NCBI RefSeq assembly: GCF_050859505.1
Contig: NZ_CP193934.1
Location: 1,612,001 to 1,676,000 of the forward strand
Reading direction: 5' to 3'
From: Marinirhabdus sp050859505
GTDB taxonomy: Bacteria > Bacteroidota > Bacteroidia > Flavobacteriales > Flavobacteriaceae
Length of the DNA: 64,000 nt
This document shows positions 35,185-43,692 of this stretch, in pieces (position 1 is the first letter of the stretch; each line of letters opens with the position of its first letter). The notes beneath the pieces were generated by a model. The model saw nothing but the letters and a program-made list of their open reading frames with translations. It ran no database searches and was not told where the DNA came from. Position numbers and translations under genes: made by a program.

Positions 35185-35802
35185 TTACGTCTTTGGCAAT
35201 TGCCCACCTAGCTCCTCGTTAACCCTGTCAATATAATCCAGTAAATCATCCCTACCATCATAGTTGCTAGCTGAGGTTACAAAGTAGTGTGGCATTTCTT
35301 CCCAATCTTGTAGCATACGTTGTTCGTAGGCTTCAATATTGCGTTGGAGAGCGTTGGGTTTTAGTTTGTCTGCTTTGGTAAAAGCAATGGAAAAAGGAAT
35401 TTGTTTTTCGCCCAGATAATTCATAAAATCTAAGTCGATAGGTTGCGGCTCGTGACGGCAATCTACTAAGACAAAAGCAAGCACAAGCTGTTCGCGCTTT
35501 TCGAAATAGTTGGTAATAAATTTTTGGAACGTCTTCTTTGCTTTTTTTGAAACTCTAGCATACCCATAACCGGGTAAATCTACTAAGTACCAGTTTTTAT
35601 TTACAATAAAGTGATTTATAAGCTGTGTCTTTCCAGGACGTCCTGAAGTTTTTGCCAGACTCTTACGCTCCATCAACATATTAATAAGTGAAGATTTCCC
35701 CACATTACTGCGGCCAATAAAGGCGTATTCGGGCAAGCGATCTTTTGGGCATTTTGCCACCTCGCTATTACTCATCAGAAATTCAGCCGATTTTATTTTC
35801 AT
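35185..35802 (-). CDS. engB: ribosome biogenesis GTPase EngB (YsxC/YihA)
   Basis: EngB is an essential GTPase for 50S subunit assembly. The 205-residue protein shows G1 GRSNVGKSSL near 29-38, G2 around GRPGKTQLIN, G3 DLPGYGYA and G4 TKADK. Length and the FIGRSNVGKSSLINML core are typical. It ends tail-to-tail with the small gene after gldC with two bases between stops, so no separate terminator is visible. A 156-bp spacer with repeats separates it from the hydrolase. Confidence 0.95.
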   Translation of the reverse strand: MKIKSAEFLMSNSEVAKCPKDRLPEYAFIGRSNVGKSSLINMLMERKSLAKTSGRPGKTQLINHFIVNKNWYLVDLPGYGYARVSKKAKKTFQKFITNYFEKREQLVLAFVLVDCRHEPQPIDLDFMNYLGEKQIPFSIAFTKADKLKPNALQRNIEAYEQRMLQDWEEMPHYFVTSASNYDGRDDLLDYIDRVNEELGGQLPKT

Positions 35803-35926
35803 TTGGAAGTGTCTTTTGAAATGCCTAAAGTTTACTAAAATTAAAAGTGCCTAAAGTTGAAGTTATGCTGAAGGCTGATGGGAGTTGCATTTTATTTCTA
35901 ATTTTGTTTTTATACTGTTTAATTCA

Positions 35927-35961
35927 AAAATCTAAAATCGTCAATCTGAAATCTACAATCA
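35927..35961. repeat. GATTGTAGATTT-type word repeat at the hydrolase stop codon
   Basis: On the reverse strand the repeat begins TGATTGTAGATTTCAGATTG, and its TGA is the stop codon of the alpha/beta hydrolase. A related stretch is at 3808-3838. Confidence 0.6.
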
Positions 35962-36723
35962 AAAACCTCTTTTCTCCAGCCAGGCAAACAACAGTTCGTT
36001 AAACTCGTTAGGATGTTCCATCATAGCCGCGTGACCACATTTTTCTATCCAATAGAGGTCGCTATCTGGCAGTTTTTGGTGAAATTCGTCTGCTACTTGT
36101 GGTGGTGTTACATTATCGTTTCTACCCCAGATAATACAAGTGGGCGTATTCATTTTGGGAAGGTCTTTCCCCATGTTATGACGTATCGCACTTTTGGCAA
36201 TCGCCAGGGTACGAATTAGTTTTTGACGGTCGTTTACTGTAGCGTATACTTCGTCCACAATTTCTTTAGTGGCTACTTTTGGATCATGAAAAACATTTTC
36301 TGCTTTTTTCTGAATATAATCCCTGTCGCCACGCTTTGGATAGCTTTCGCCCATGGCGCTTTCGTATAAGCCAGAACTGCCTGTAATTACAAGTGCCTTT
36401 ATGTACTCCGGGTACAGTTTAGTGCATAACAAGCCTATGTGACCCCCTAAGGAATTTCCAAGCAATATGACGTCCTTCAACTGTTTGTGATCTATAAATT
36501 GCTTCACATACTTCGCGAAGTTTTTCACATTGGTTTTGAGTACCGGCATTTTATAAATAGGAAGCTCGGGAATAAGGATTTTATAGCCTTTGGGCGGAAA
36601 GAAATTTGCTACACCGTCAAAATTACTTAAGCCTCCCATCAACCCGTGTAGAATAATGATTGGGGTGCCTTCGCCAATTTCTAAGTAACTGAATTTTCCT
36701 TCTTGTTTTAGTTGGTCGGTCAT
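35959..36723 (-). CDS. alpha/beta hydrolase
   Basis: The 254-residue protein has the alpha/beta hydrolase layout: the oxyanion segment IILHGLMGG near 26-34, the nucleophile elbow GNSLGG near 89, the acid in IIWGRNDNVTPP and the His in EKCGHAAMMEHP. Substrate is unknown; esterase or lactonase activity would be typical. I place the start at ATG 36723 (MTDQLKQ); an upstream in-frame TTG is less likely. Its TGA stop lies within a dispersed repeat. It is divergent from mraZ. Confidence 0.85.
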   Translation of the reverse strand: MTDQLKQEGKFSYLEIGEGTPIIILHGLMGGLSNFDGVANFFPPKGYKILIPELPIYKMPVLKTNVKNFAKYVKQFIDHKQLKDVILLGNSLGGHIGLLCTKLYPEYIKALVITGSSGLYESAMGESYPKRGDRDYIQKKAENVFHDPKVATKEIVDEVYATVNDRQKLIRTLAIAKSAIRHNMGKDLPKMNTPTCIIWGRNDNVTPPQVADEFHQKLPDSDLYWIEKCGHAAMMEHPNEFNELLFAWLEKRGF

Positions 36724-36912
36724 GCAGGGGTGCAATTGTTAAGAACAAAAATACACTTTTTATTCAACTTAAACTGAACAAATATTTTTTGGTTCAATTC
36801 AGGTATACTAGCGCTTTTCGGCAGAAAGGAAACTTTTCTTTCAGCGCTGAAAACCATTCAGTATCAAGCAGAAAAGAGGGATAGCGCTATTGAGGTGGTA
36901 AAACTTATCAAC

Positions 36913-36941
36913 AAAGTGGTATTTAGTGGTAGAAAGTGGTA
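36913..36941 (+). promoter_or_regulatory. probable MraZ operator
   Basis: AGTGGTA occurs three times at exactly 10-bp period (36915, 36925, 36935), just upstream of the -7 box. A fourth GTGGT is at 36895. Direct repeats of one helical turn with a GTGG core are the known operator form of MraZ, which represses its own dcw operon in E. coli and mycoplasmas. The site lies where binding would block polymerase. Confidence 0.75.
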
Positions 36942-36950
36942 AATACTTTT

Positions 36951-36958
36951 TATATTTG
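36951..36958 (+). promoter_or_regulatory. -7 box of the mraZ/dcw promoter
   Basis: TATATTTG matches TAnnTTTG exactly, 31 bp before the mraZ ATG. The operator repeats occupy the -33 region and no separate TTG is evident there. Confidence 0.65.
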
Positions 36959-36988
36959 AAACAGTTAATTAAGATTTGGGAAACCCTG

Positions 36989-37459
36989 ATGGTCAATTTG
37001 ATAGGAACTTATGAATGTAAAGCTGACGTAAAGGGGCGTGTCATGGTACCGGCTGCTTTAAAAAAGCAGCTGGCATCTGTCGCGTCTTCAGGCTTCATTA
37101 TAAAGCGTGCTGTTTTTCAGCCATGCCTGGAATTGTATCCCATGGAAGAGTGGAATGCCTTGATGGTAAAAATGAACGCTCTTAATAGATTTAACCGAAA
37201 AAATGTAGACTTTATTAGGAGGTTTACGGCAGGGGTGAAACAGGTGGAATTAGATGCGACGGGGCGATTGAACATTCCTAAAGACCTTGCAGATTTTGCG
37301 GGTATAACAAAAGAAATAACCATTAGTTCTGCAATTAATATTGTGGAAATTTGGGATAAAGCGAAATACGAACAAGCCATTGACGACGCTGCCAACGACT
37401 TTGCAGACTTGGCGGAAGAAGTGATGGGAGATGCAGATGCTAGTGATGGATTATCATAA
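36989..37459 (+). CDS. mraZ: transcriptional regulator MraZ
   Basis: MraZ is an AbrB-like DNA-binding protein and the first gene of the dcw cluster. The 156-residue product begins MVNLIGTYECKADVKGRVMV and has the second related half VKQVELDATGRLNIPKDLA, the two AbrB-like swapped hairpins. It probably binds the AGTGGTA repeats 48-76 bp upstream of its start and represses the cluster. ATG 36989 is the start supported by the -7 box; longer in-frame starts overlap the promoter. It overlaps rsmH by 14 bp. Confidence 0.93.
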   Translation: MVNLIGTYECKADVKGRVMVPAALKKQLASVASSGFIIKRAVFQPCLELYPMEEWNALMVKMNALNRFNRKNVDFIRRFTAGVKQVELDATGRLNIPKDLADFAGITKEITISSAINIVEIWDKAKYEQAIDDAANDFADLAEEVMGDADASDGLS

Positions 37460-38342
37460 CCCGGTCCTCTTGACCGAAACTGTAGATGGACTTAACATCC
37501 GGCCCAATGGGGTTTATGTGGATGTTACTTTTGGCGGCGGTGGTCACTCGCGAGAAATCCTAAGTAGACTTAATAGTTCTGGGACACTTATTGCATTTGA
37601 CCAGGATATAGATGCGCTTGAGAATGCTATCGACGACCCGAGGTTTTTATTGGTGAATGAAAATTTCAGATTTCTCAAGCGCTTTTTACGTTTTCACGGC
37701 TACAAACAAGTGGATGGGATTTTAGGAGATTTTGGTGTTTCCTCACATCAGTTTGATGTTGCGGACCGAGGTTTTTCAACTCGTTTTGAAGCAGATTTAG
37801 ACATGCGGATGAATCAGAAAAGTTCGTTTTCTGCCTATCAGGTTGTCAATAATTATGACGAAGCTCAATTGCGAAGTGTTCTATTTCAGTATGGCGAACT
37901 AAGAGCCGCCGCAGGAATGTCGCGCATAATTGTAGAAGCCAGAAAAAACGGACCTATTAAAACCAGCGATCAATTAAAGAAAGCGCTGGGGAGGTTTCTT
38001 CCTAAGCACAGAGAAAATAAGATTTTAGCTCAGATTTATCAGGCGATACGTATTGAAGTGAATCAGGAATTGGATGCGCTAAAAGAATTTTTAGAGCAAA
38101 CCGTTGAAGTGTTGAAACCTGGCGGAAGATTAAGTCTCATAAGTTATCATAGCTTAGAAGATCGATTGGTGAAACGCTACATGAAAAACGGTTTGTTTGA
38201 AGGCGAGCCTGTAAAAGATGTTTTTGGAAGGGTAGAAGTGCCATTAAAACCAATAGGCAAATTCATTATTCCAACAGACGAAGAAATAAAACAAAATAAC
38301 AGAGCAAGAAGTGCCAAGTTGAGGATTGCGGAGAAACTGTAG
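37446..38342 (+). CDS. rsmH: 16S rRNA (cytosine1402-N4)-methyltransferase
   Basis: RsmH (MraW) methylates C1402 of 16S rRNA. The 298-residue protein starts DYHNPVLLTETVDGL with the SAM-binding VDVTFGGGGHS near 28-38, GILGDFGVSSHQFD and YHSLEDRLVK near 240. ATG 37446 lies inside the end of mraZ, so the genes are coupled. The TAG stop is the beginning of a module A repeat, which together with a module B element fills the 175-bp gap before ftsL. Confidence 0.95.
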   Translation: MDYHNPVLLTETVDGLNIRPNGVYVDVTFGGGGHSREILSRLNSSGTLIAFDQDIDALENAIDDPRFLLVNENFRFLKRFLRFHGYKQVDGILGDFGVSSHQFDVADRGFSTRFEADLDMRMNQKSSFSAYQVVNNYDEAQLRSVLFQYGELRAAAGMSRIIVEARKNGPIKTSDQLKKALGRFLPKHRENKILAQIYQAIRIEVNQELDALKEFLEQTVEVLKPGGRLSLISYHSLEDRLVKRYMKNGLFEGEPVKDVFGRVEVPLKPIGKFIIPTDEEIKQNNRARSAKLRIAEKL

Positions 38343-38372
38343 TCCCCACCCAGCCTCCCCGAAGGGGAGGAG
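38340..38372 (+). repeat. module A repeat, copy 1
   Basis: TAGTCCCCACCCAGCCTCCC begins with the rsmH stop codon. CCTCCCC pairs with GGGGAGG around GAA. Identical 20-mers start at 43538 and 46294. Confidence 0.9.
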
Positions 38373-38448
38373 TAAAGTATTGTTTGAATCAAACAAAGCT
38401 TTAGATCTGATGCTCTGGGGCCAAAATGAAAATAAAGAATTAATTACG

Positions 38449-38511
38449 CTCCCTCTGGGAGAGTCGAGATTTTGAAACCGCCACGGCGTAGTACAAAATC
38501 TTGGTGAGGGA
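38449..38511. repeat. module B repeat, copy 2
   Basis: A CTCCC-TCT-GGGAG hairpin is followed by GTCGAG and a second hairpin made of AGATTTTG (38467-38474) and CAAAATCT (38494-38501), then GTGAGGG. It has the plan of 1416-1480 with different arm sequence. Confidence 0.75.
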
Positions 38512-38517
38512 TTTAAA

Positions 38518-38835
38518 ATGAAAAAAAACTTCTACAATTTATTAAAAGGAAGATTCTTAGTAAGTGACGACGCGTTCAAGAACTGGCGCTTTATCATTTT
38601 TTTGAGTGTACTTGCCTTGGTTATGATTGGGAGTAGCCACACGGCAGATAAAAAAGTACATCGTATTGCCAAGCTTAATAACGATGTAAAAGAATTGAAG
38701 AGCGAATACTTAGACGTGCGTAAGCATGTCACACAAATTAAGATGGAGAGCAAAATAACAAAGGCGATGGCGTCACGCGGACTAGAGCCCAGCGAAACGC
38801 CTCCTCAAAAAATAATTATTACAAAACAACAATAG
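38518..38835 (+). CDS. ftsL: FtsL-like cell division protein
   Basis: The 105-residue bitopic membrane protein has one helix near residues 25-41 (WRFIIFLSVLALVMIGSS) and a coiled coil after it (RIAKLNNDVKELKSEYLDVR), the FtsL plan. FtsL acts with FtsB and FtsQ in the divisome and helps to activate FtsWI. Sequence conservation of FtsL is poor, so the name rests on topology and position between rsmH and ftsI. It is 4 bp from ftsI. Confidence 0.85.
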   Translation: MKKNFYNLLKGRFLVSDDAFKNWRFIIFLSVLALVMIGSSHTADKKVHRIAKLNNDVKELKSEYLDVRKHVTQIKMESKITKAMASRGLEPSETPPQKIIITKQQ

Positions 38836-38839
38836 CGCG

Positions 38840-40843
38840 GTGGCCATAGCAGAAAAAAACATATTGAACCGCTTATATTTTATCGCTGGAGGTATGTTCC
38901 TCTTCGCGCTGTTAATCGCTATTAAATTAGCCGATATTCAATTTGTAGAAGGTGATAAATACCGCGAGCTCGCCAAAAAGAATAACACTCAAAACTTTAC
39001 CATACCCGCAAACAGGGGGAATGTCTATTCAGACGATGGTAGTTTGTTAGCCAGTTCGGTTCCTAAGTATAATATTCGGTTTGATGCTGTGACAGTTTCT
39101 TCTGAAGATTTTAAAGAGAATTTAGTGCCGCTTTCGAAAGAATTGGGTGCCATGTTTGGGAAGTCTCCGTCTTATTATCAAAATCTCCTTCGGAAAGCCC
39201 GTGCCAATAAAAATCGCTACTTGCTCATCGCTAAAAATTTAGGGTATACCGATTATATAAAAATAAAAAAGATGCCTCTTTTCCGAAAAGGACCTTACAA
39301 AGGAGGTGTTATTGTAATTCAAAAAACGGTTCGTGAGCATCCTATGGGAAAGATAGGTGCACGTTTGGTGGGGAATGAAGACCGTGAAAATCCTGGGTAT
39401 TACGCTGTAGGGTTAGAGGGGGCTTTCAACGAAAAGTTGAGTGGAAAAGATGGAAAGCGTCTTAAGCAAAAAATTGCGAAAGGGCAGTGGAAACCTGTGT
39501 ATGATGAGAATGAAGTAGAGCCACAAGATGGGTACGATGTAGTTTCTACCATTAATGTGAATATTCAAGATATTGCACACCACGCCTTATTGAAACAGTT
39601 GGAAGAATATGAAGCAGACCACGGTTGTGTTATCGTAATGGACGTAAAAACGGGTGAAATAAAAGCGGTTTCCAATCTGGGAAGAAGTCAGGATGGTGGT
39701 TACTACGAGCGTTATAATTATGCTATTTGGGAATCTGCCGAACCTGGTTCTACTTTTAAAACAGTCGCTATGACAGTTGCTTTGGAGCATAAAGTTATTG
39801 ATACTTCAACCATAGTGGACACCAAAGAAGGTAAGGTTAGGTTGTATGGTAGAAGTATTACAGACAGCCGTCGTGGTGGGTATGGGAAAATTTCAGCAGC
39901 CAAAGCATTGGAGGTTTCTTCAAATATTGGTTTTGCCACTTTAATTAACGATGCCTACAAAGACAATCCTAAAAAATTCACCAATCAAGTAAAAGCGTGG
40001 GGGCTGGATAAAAAAGTGGGCGTAACTATTAAAGGGGAAGGAATGCCTGTAATTCCAGAAGAGGGAGACGCGCTTTGGAGCCGCAATGCGTTGCCGTCTA
40101 TGTCTTACGGATACAATTTAAAAATGACCCCGCTTCAAATCTTGACATTTTATAATGCCATTGCTAACGATGGTAAGATGGTAAAGCCACATTTTATAAG
40201 AGAAATACGCTCATGGAACCAGAAAGTGGAAACCTTTGGTACGGTTGTGTTAAACGAGCAAATTGCTTCCAAAACAACTATAAACAAGATTCAGGAAATT
40301 TTAAAGAACATCGTAAAACGTGGAACAGGAAAGAGTCTCTATTCCGAAAATTTCTCTATGGCGGGTAAAACAGGAACTGCAAGAACCGACTATGCCAATG
40401 CCGTAGAGTGGAATAAAGACCGGAAGTATGTTTCGTCTTTTGCAGGTTATTTTCCGGCAGAAAATCCAAAATATTCTTGCATCGTAGTAATTCACAAACC
40501 GAGCACCAAAAAAGGCTATTACGGAGCCGATGTAACAGGTCCTGTTTTTAAAAGAATTGCTCAGAAGATTTTTACAGATTCCCCTTTAAAAGCACAGGTG
40601 ACTAATGTAGATGCGGTAGATATAATTTTTCAAAAAGATTTTGAAAATTATTACGGAAACGCACAAAAACATTACAAAAAAGTACCCAACCTAAAAGGAA
40701 TGGCAGGAATGGATGCCGTTTCATTGCTGGAAAATATGGGTCTAAAAGTAACGATTGAAGGGAATGGATCTGTAACGGCACAATCTATTGCCTCTGGAGA
40801 ACCAATAAAAAAAGGACAAACCATCATACTAACGCTATCGTGA
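38840..40843 (+). CDS. ftsI: septal peptidoglycan transpeptidase FtsI with PASTA domain
   Basis: FtsI (PBP3) cross-links septal peptidoglycan. The 667-residue class B PBP has an N-terminal membrane helix (YFIAGGMFLFALLIAI), the dimerisation region with NRGNVYSDDGSLLASS, the transpeptidase with SxxK (EPGSTFKTV), SxN (VSSNIGF) and KTG (AGKTGTART). It ends with one PASTA domain (VPNLKGMAGMDAVSLLENMG). A PASTA tail is absent from E. coli FtsI but common in this phylum. GTG 38840 is the only start after the ftsL stop. Its TGA overlaps the GTG of murE. Confidence 0.93.
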   Translation: MAIAEKNILNRLYFIAGGMFLFALLIAIKLADIQFVEGDKYRELAKKNNTQNFTIPANRGNVYSDDGSLLASSVPKYNIRFDAVTVSSEDFKENLVPLSKELGAMFGKSPSYYQNLLRKARANKNRYLLIAKNLGYTDYIKIKKMPLFRKGPYKGGVIVIQKTVREHPMGKIGARLVGNEDRENPGYYAVGLEGAFNEKLSGKDGKRLKQKIAKGQWKPVYDENEVEPQDGYDVVSTINVNIQDIAHHALLKQLEEYEADHGCVIVMDVKTGEIKAVSNLGRSQDGGYYERYNYAIWESAEPGSTFKTVAMTVALEHKVIDTSTIVDTKEGKVRLYGRSITDSRRGGYGKISAAKALEVSSNIGFATLINDAYKDNPKKFTNQVKAWGLDKKVGVTIKGEGMPVIPEEGDALWSRNALPSMSYGYNLKMTPLQILTFYNAIANDGKMVKPHFIREIRSWNQKVETFGTVVLNEQIASKTTINKIQEILKNIVKRGTGKSLYSENFSMAGKTGTARTDYANAVEWNKDRKYVSSFAGYFPAENPKYSCIVVIHKPSTKKGYYGADVTGPVFKRIAQKIFTDSPLKAQVTNVDAVDIIFQKDFENYYGNAQKHYKKVPNLKGMAGMDAVSLLENMGLKVTIEGNGSVTAQSIASGEPIKKGQTIILTLS

Positions 40844-42306
40844 TTATACTACGCGACATACTCTATAAAGTAACCCTCGAAAAGGTGGTGGGCAATACGG
40901 GTGTGGCTATTCGCGACCTTTATTTTGATAGCCGTTCTATTGGGCTGGATGATGTTTTTATAGCGATAAGAGGTACATTAAGCGATGGTCATGACTATAT
41001 AAAAAAAGCGGTAGACCAAGGTGCTCTTGCTGTGATTTGCGAGGCAATGCCAGACCAGTTAATCCATGGGGTTACCTATGTTCAGGTAGCAGATAGCAAA
41101 CAGGCAATGGCTGTAATGGCGGCTAATTTTTATAGCAATCCTTCAGAAAGTTTGAAATTGATTGGTATTACCGGAACCAACGGAAAAACTACCATTTCAA
41201 CGCTTTTATATACTCTTTTTACAGATGCTGGTTTTGATTGTGGCTTACTTTCTACCGTAAAAATTAAAGTGGGAAAAACCGAATACAAAGCTACCCACAC
41301 CACGCCAGATAGCATTACCATTAATAAATATTTAGCTGAAATGGTAGATGCCGGAGTGGAGTTCTGTTTTATGGAAGTGAGTAGCCACGGGATACATCAA
41401 AAGCGTACCGAAGGCTTGCATTTTACAGGTGGAATTTTCACCAATTTAAGCCATGATCATCTGGATTATCATAAAGATTTCAAAGAATATAGAGATGTAA
41501 AAAAGATGTTTTTCGATCAGCTTCCGAAGACTGCTTTTGCTTTGGTAAATGGAGATGATAAAAACGGAGCGGTAATGCTGCAAAACACTTCAGCAAAAAA
41601 ATATACTTATGCTTTAAAAAGCTACGCAGATTATAAAGCACAGATTCTCGAAAATCAGTTTTCAGGCTTGTTGCTGAAAATTAATAACAACGAATTGTGG
41701 GCTAAACTCATAGGAAATTTTAACGCCTATAACCTATTAGCCATTTACGCAACAGCCGAATTGTTAGGGTTAGAGCAAATGGAAACACTTCGGTTATTGA
41801 GCACCTTGGAAAGTGTTGATGGGAGATTTCAGTTTACCATTTCATCAACAAAAAAAGTAACTGCCATTGTAGATTATGCTCACACGCCAGACGCTTTAAA
41901 AAATGTATTGGAAACCATAAACGCAATCCGCACGGGTAACGAACAATTAATTACTGTGGTAGGCTGCGGAGGTGACAGGGATACCACCAAGCGCCCAAAA
42001 ATGGCGCACATCGCAAGCCAATTGAGCACTAAGGCCATTTTTACGAGTGATAATCCGCGTACTGAAGATCCGGATGCCATTATCCAAGCCATGGAAAAAG
42101 GCGTTTCGCCAGAAAATTATAAAAAAACCTTATCCATTACCGATAGAAAACAAGCCATAAAAACTGCCTGCCAGTTAGCCGAAGCCAATGATATTATCCT
42201 AATTGCTGGGAAAGGTCACGAAACCTATCAAGAAGTAAATGGAAAACGAACCGATTTCGATGATTTCAAACTAGTGAATGAGCTATTAACCGCCCTAAAT
42301 AAATAA
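40840..42306 (+). CDS. murE: UDP-MurNAc-tripeptide synthetase (meso-DAP adding)
   Basis: MurE adds the third residue to UDP-MurNAc-L-Ala-D-Glu. The 488-residue protein has the ATP loop GITGTNGKTT near 108-117, the HTTPDS substrate motif, VDYAHTPDAL and the DNPR motif (TSDNPRTEDPDA) that marks meso-diaminopimelate ligases. GTG 40840 overlaps the ftsI stop by four bases (GTGA), an efficient coupling signal. mraY begins one base after its stop. Confidence 0.94.
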   Translation: MIILRDILYKVTLEKVVGNTGVAIRDLYFDSRSIGLDDVFIAIRGTLSDGHDYIKKAVDQGALAVICEAMPDQLIHGVTYVQVADSKQAMAVMAANFYSNPSESLKLIGITGTNGKTTISTLLYTLFTDAGFDCGLLSTVKIKVGKTEYKATHTTPDSITINKYLAEMVDAGVEFCFMEVSSHGIHQKRTEGLHFTGGIFTNLSHDHLDYHKDFKEYRDVKKMFFDQLPKTAFALVNGDDKNGAVMLQNTSAKKYTYALKSYADYKAQILENQFSGLLLKINNNELWAKLIGNFNAYNLLAIYATAELLGLEQMETLRLLSTLESVDGRFQFTISSTKKVTAIVDYAHTPDALKNVLETINAIRTGNEQLITVVGCGGDRDTTKRPKMAHIASQLSTKAIFTSDNPRTEDPDAIIQAMEKGVSPENYKKTLSITDRKQAIKTACQLAEANDIILIAGKGHETYQEVNGKRTDFDDFKLVNELLTALNK

Positions 42307-42307
42307 G

Positions 42308-43540
42308 ATGCTGTACTACTTATTCGAATTTTTAGAAAAGAACTACCAGATGCCTGGGGCGAGCCTCTTTGGATTTATCACGTTTCGCGCGGCTTTGGCA
42401 ATTATTTTCTCGTTGATAATCGCAACATTGTTCGGAAAAAAGATCATTCGCATTTTACAACGCATGCAAATGGGGGAGCAGATTCGCGATCTGGGATTGG
42501 AAGGTCAAAATGAAAAAGCTGGTACGCCAACCATGGGAGGGTTGATTATTATTTTAGCAACGCTTGTACCTGTATTGTTGTTCGCAAAACTGGAGAATAT
42601 TTATGTGATCATGCTCATAGTCACCACACTTTGGATGGGGGCAATTGGCTTTTTGGATGATTATTTAAAAAAGTTTAAAAAAGACAAGGCTGGGCTTCCA
42701 GGGAAATTCAAGATTATTGGGCAAGTCGGTTTAGGAATTTTTGTGGGCGCGGTGATGTTTTTTCACCCAGATGTGACCATAAAAAGAGAAAAAGTAAACC
42801 CGGTTAATTCGCAAGAAGAAATCACACAAAACTCACCAAAGGAATTTTACAACGCCGAAAATTCCTTACAAACCACGATCCCATTTGTAAAGGAAAACGA
42901 ATTTAATTACGAAACGTTAGTAGGCTGGATGGGCGAAAATGCAAAGGATTATGTGTGGCTTGTATTTATTCCTATCGTAATTATTATCATCACCGCAGTT
43001 TCCAATGGCGCCAATCTTACCGATGGAATAGATGGCCTTGCAGCAGGTAGCTCAGCTATTGTTGCGGTCACGCTGGCGCTGTTTGCATGGGTTTCGGGGA
43101 ACGCAGTCTTTAGTGATTACTTAAATGTAATGTTTATCCCTAATACCGGCGAGGTGACCATTTTTATTATGGCATTTGTGGGAGCGCTCATTGGTTTTTT
43201 ATGGTACAACGCTTACCCCGCACAAGTATTTATGGGCGATACGGGAAGCTTAACCATAGGCGGAATTATCGCCGTAATCGCCATTATTATTAGAAAAGAA
43301 TTACTCATTCCATTGCTCTGCGGAATTTTCTTAATGGAAAATATCTCCGTAATCATGCAAGTGGGCTGGTTTAAATACACCCGAAAGAAATATGGAGAAG
43401 GCCGAAGAATTTTCAGAATGTCGCCATTACACCACCATTACCAGGTAAAAGGATTTCACGAAAGTAAAATAGTAACCAGATTTTGGATTGTCGGGATTTT
43501 CCTGGCGATTTTAACGATTGTGACATTAAAAATAAGGTAG
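42308..43540 (+). CDS. mraY: phospho-MurNAc-pentapeptide transferase
   Basis: MraY transfers phospho-MurNAc-pentapeptide to undecaprenyl phosphate to give lipid I. The 410-residue polytopic enzyme has GTPTMGGLI, the catalytic Asp-rich LDDYLKKFKK, NLTDGIDGLAAG and the C-terminal MSPLHHHYQ. It is longer than E. coli MraY (360) because of a hydrophilic insertion of about 55 residues around positions 160-215, which I believe is a Bacteroidota trait. The TAG stop starts module A, copy 2. Confidence 0.94.
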   Translation: MLYYLFEFLEKNYQMPGASLFGFITFRAALAIIFSLIIATLFGKKIIRILQRMQMGEQIRDLGLEGQNEKAGTPTMGGLIIILATLVPVLLFAKLENIYVIMLIVTTLWMGAIGFLDDYLKKFKKDKAGLPGKFKIIGQVGLGIFVGAVMFFHPDVTIKREKVNPVNSQEEITQNSPKEFYNAENSLQTTIPFVKENEFNYETLVGWMGENAKDYVWLVFIPIVIIIITAVSNGANLTDGIDGLAAGSSAIVAVTLALFAWVSGNAVFSDYLNVMFIPNTGEVTIFIMAFVGALIGFLWYNAYPAQVFMGDTGSLTIGGIIAVIAIIIRKELLIPLLCGIFLMENISVIMQVGWFKYTRKKYGEGRRIFRMSPLHHHYQVKGFHESKIVTRFWIVGIFLAILTIVTLKIR

Positions 43541-43569
43541 TCCCCACCCAGCCTCCCAGAGGGGAGGAG
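43538..43569 (+). repeat. module A repeat, copy 2
   Basis: TAGTCCCCACCCAGCCTCCC starts at the mraY stop codon; CCTCCC pairs with GGGAGG around AGAG. Confidence 0.9.
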
Positions 43570-43616
43570 AAAAAAATGGTGGTAAGGCAAATTTTAATTG
43601 ATTAGAAAGAATAACT

Positions 43617-43672
43617 CTCCCTCAGGGAGCGTCGAAACGTAGAAGCGTAGCGCACTAGGTTTCGGAGTGGGA
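43617..43672. repeat. module B repeat, copy 3
   Basis: The hairpin CTCCCTCAGGGAG is followed by GTCGAAAC (43631-43638), paired with GTTTCG (43659-43664), and a GAGTGGGA tail. The order A then B repeats that found after rsmH. Confidence 0.75.
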
Positions 43673-43692
43673 CAAAGGGGTGAAAATTTATA

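Noticed and set aside
42308..43540. MraY insertion as a repeat-derived segment
   Set aside because: The extra loop has ordinary base composition without palindromes and is probably a phylum trait.
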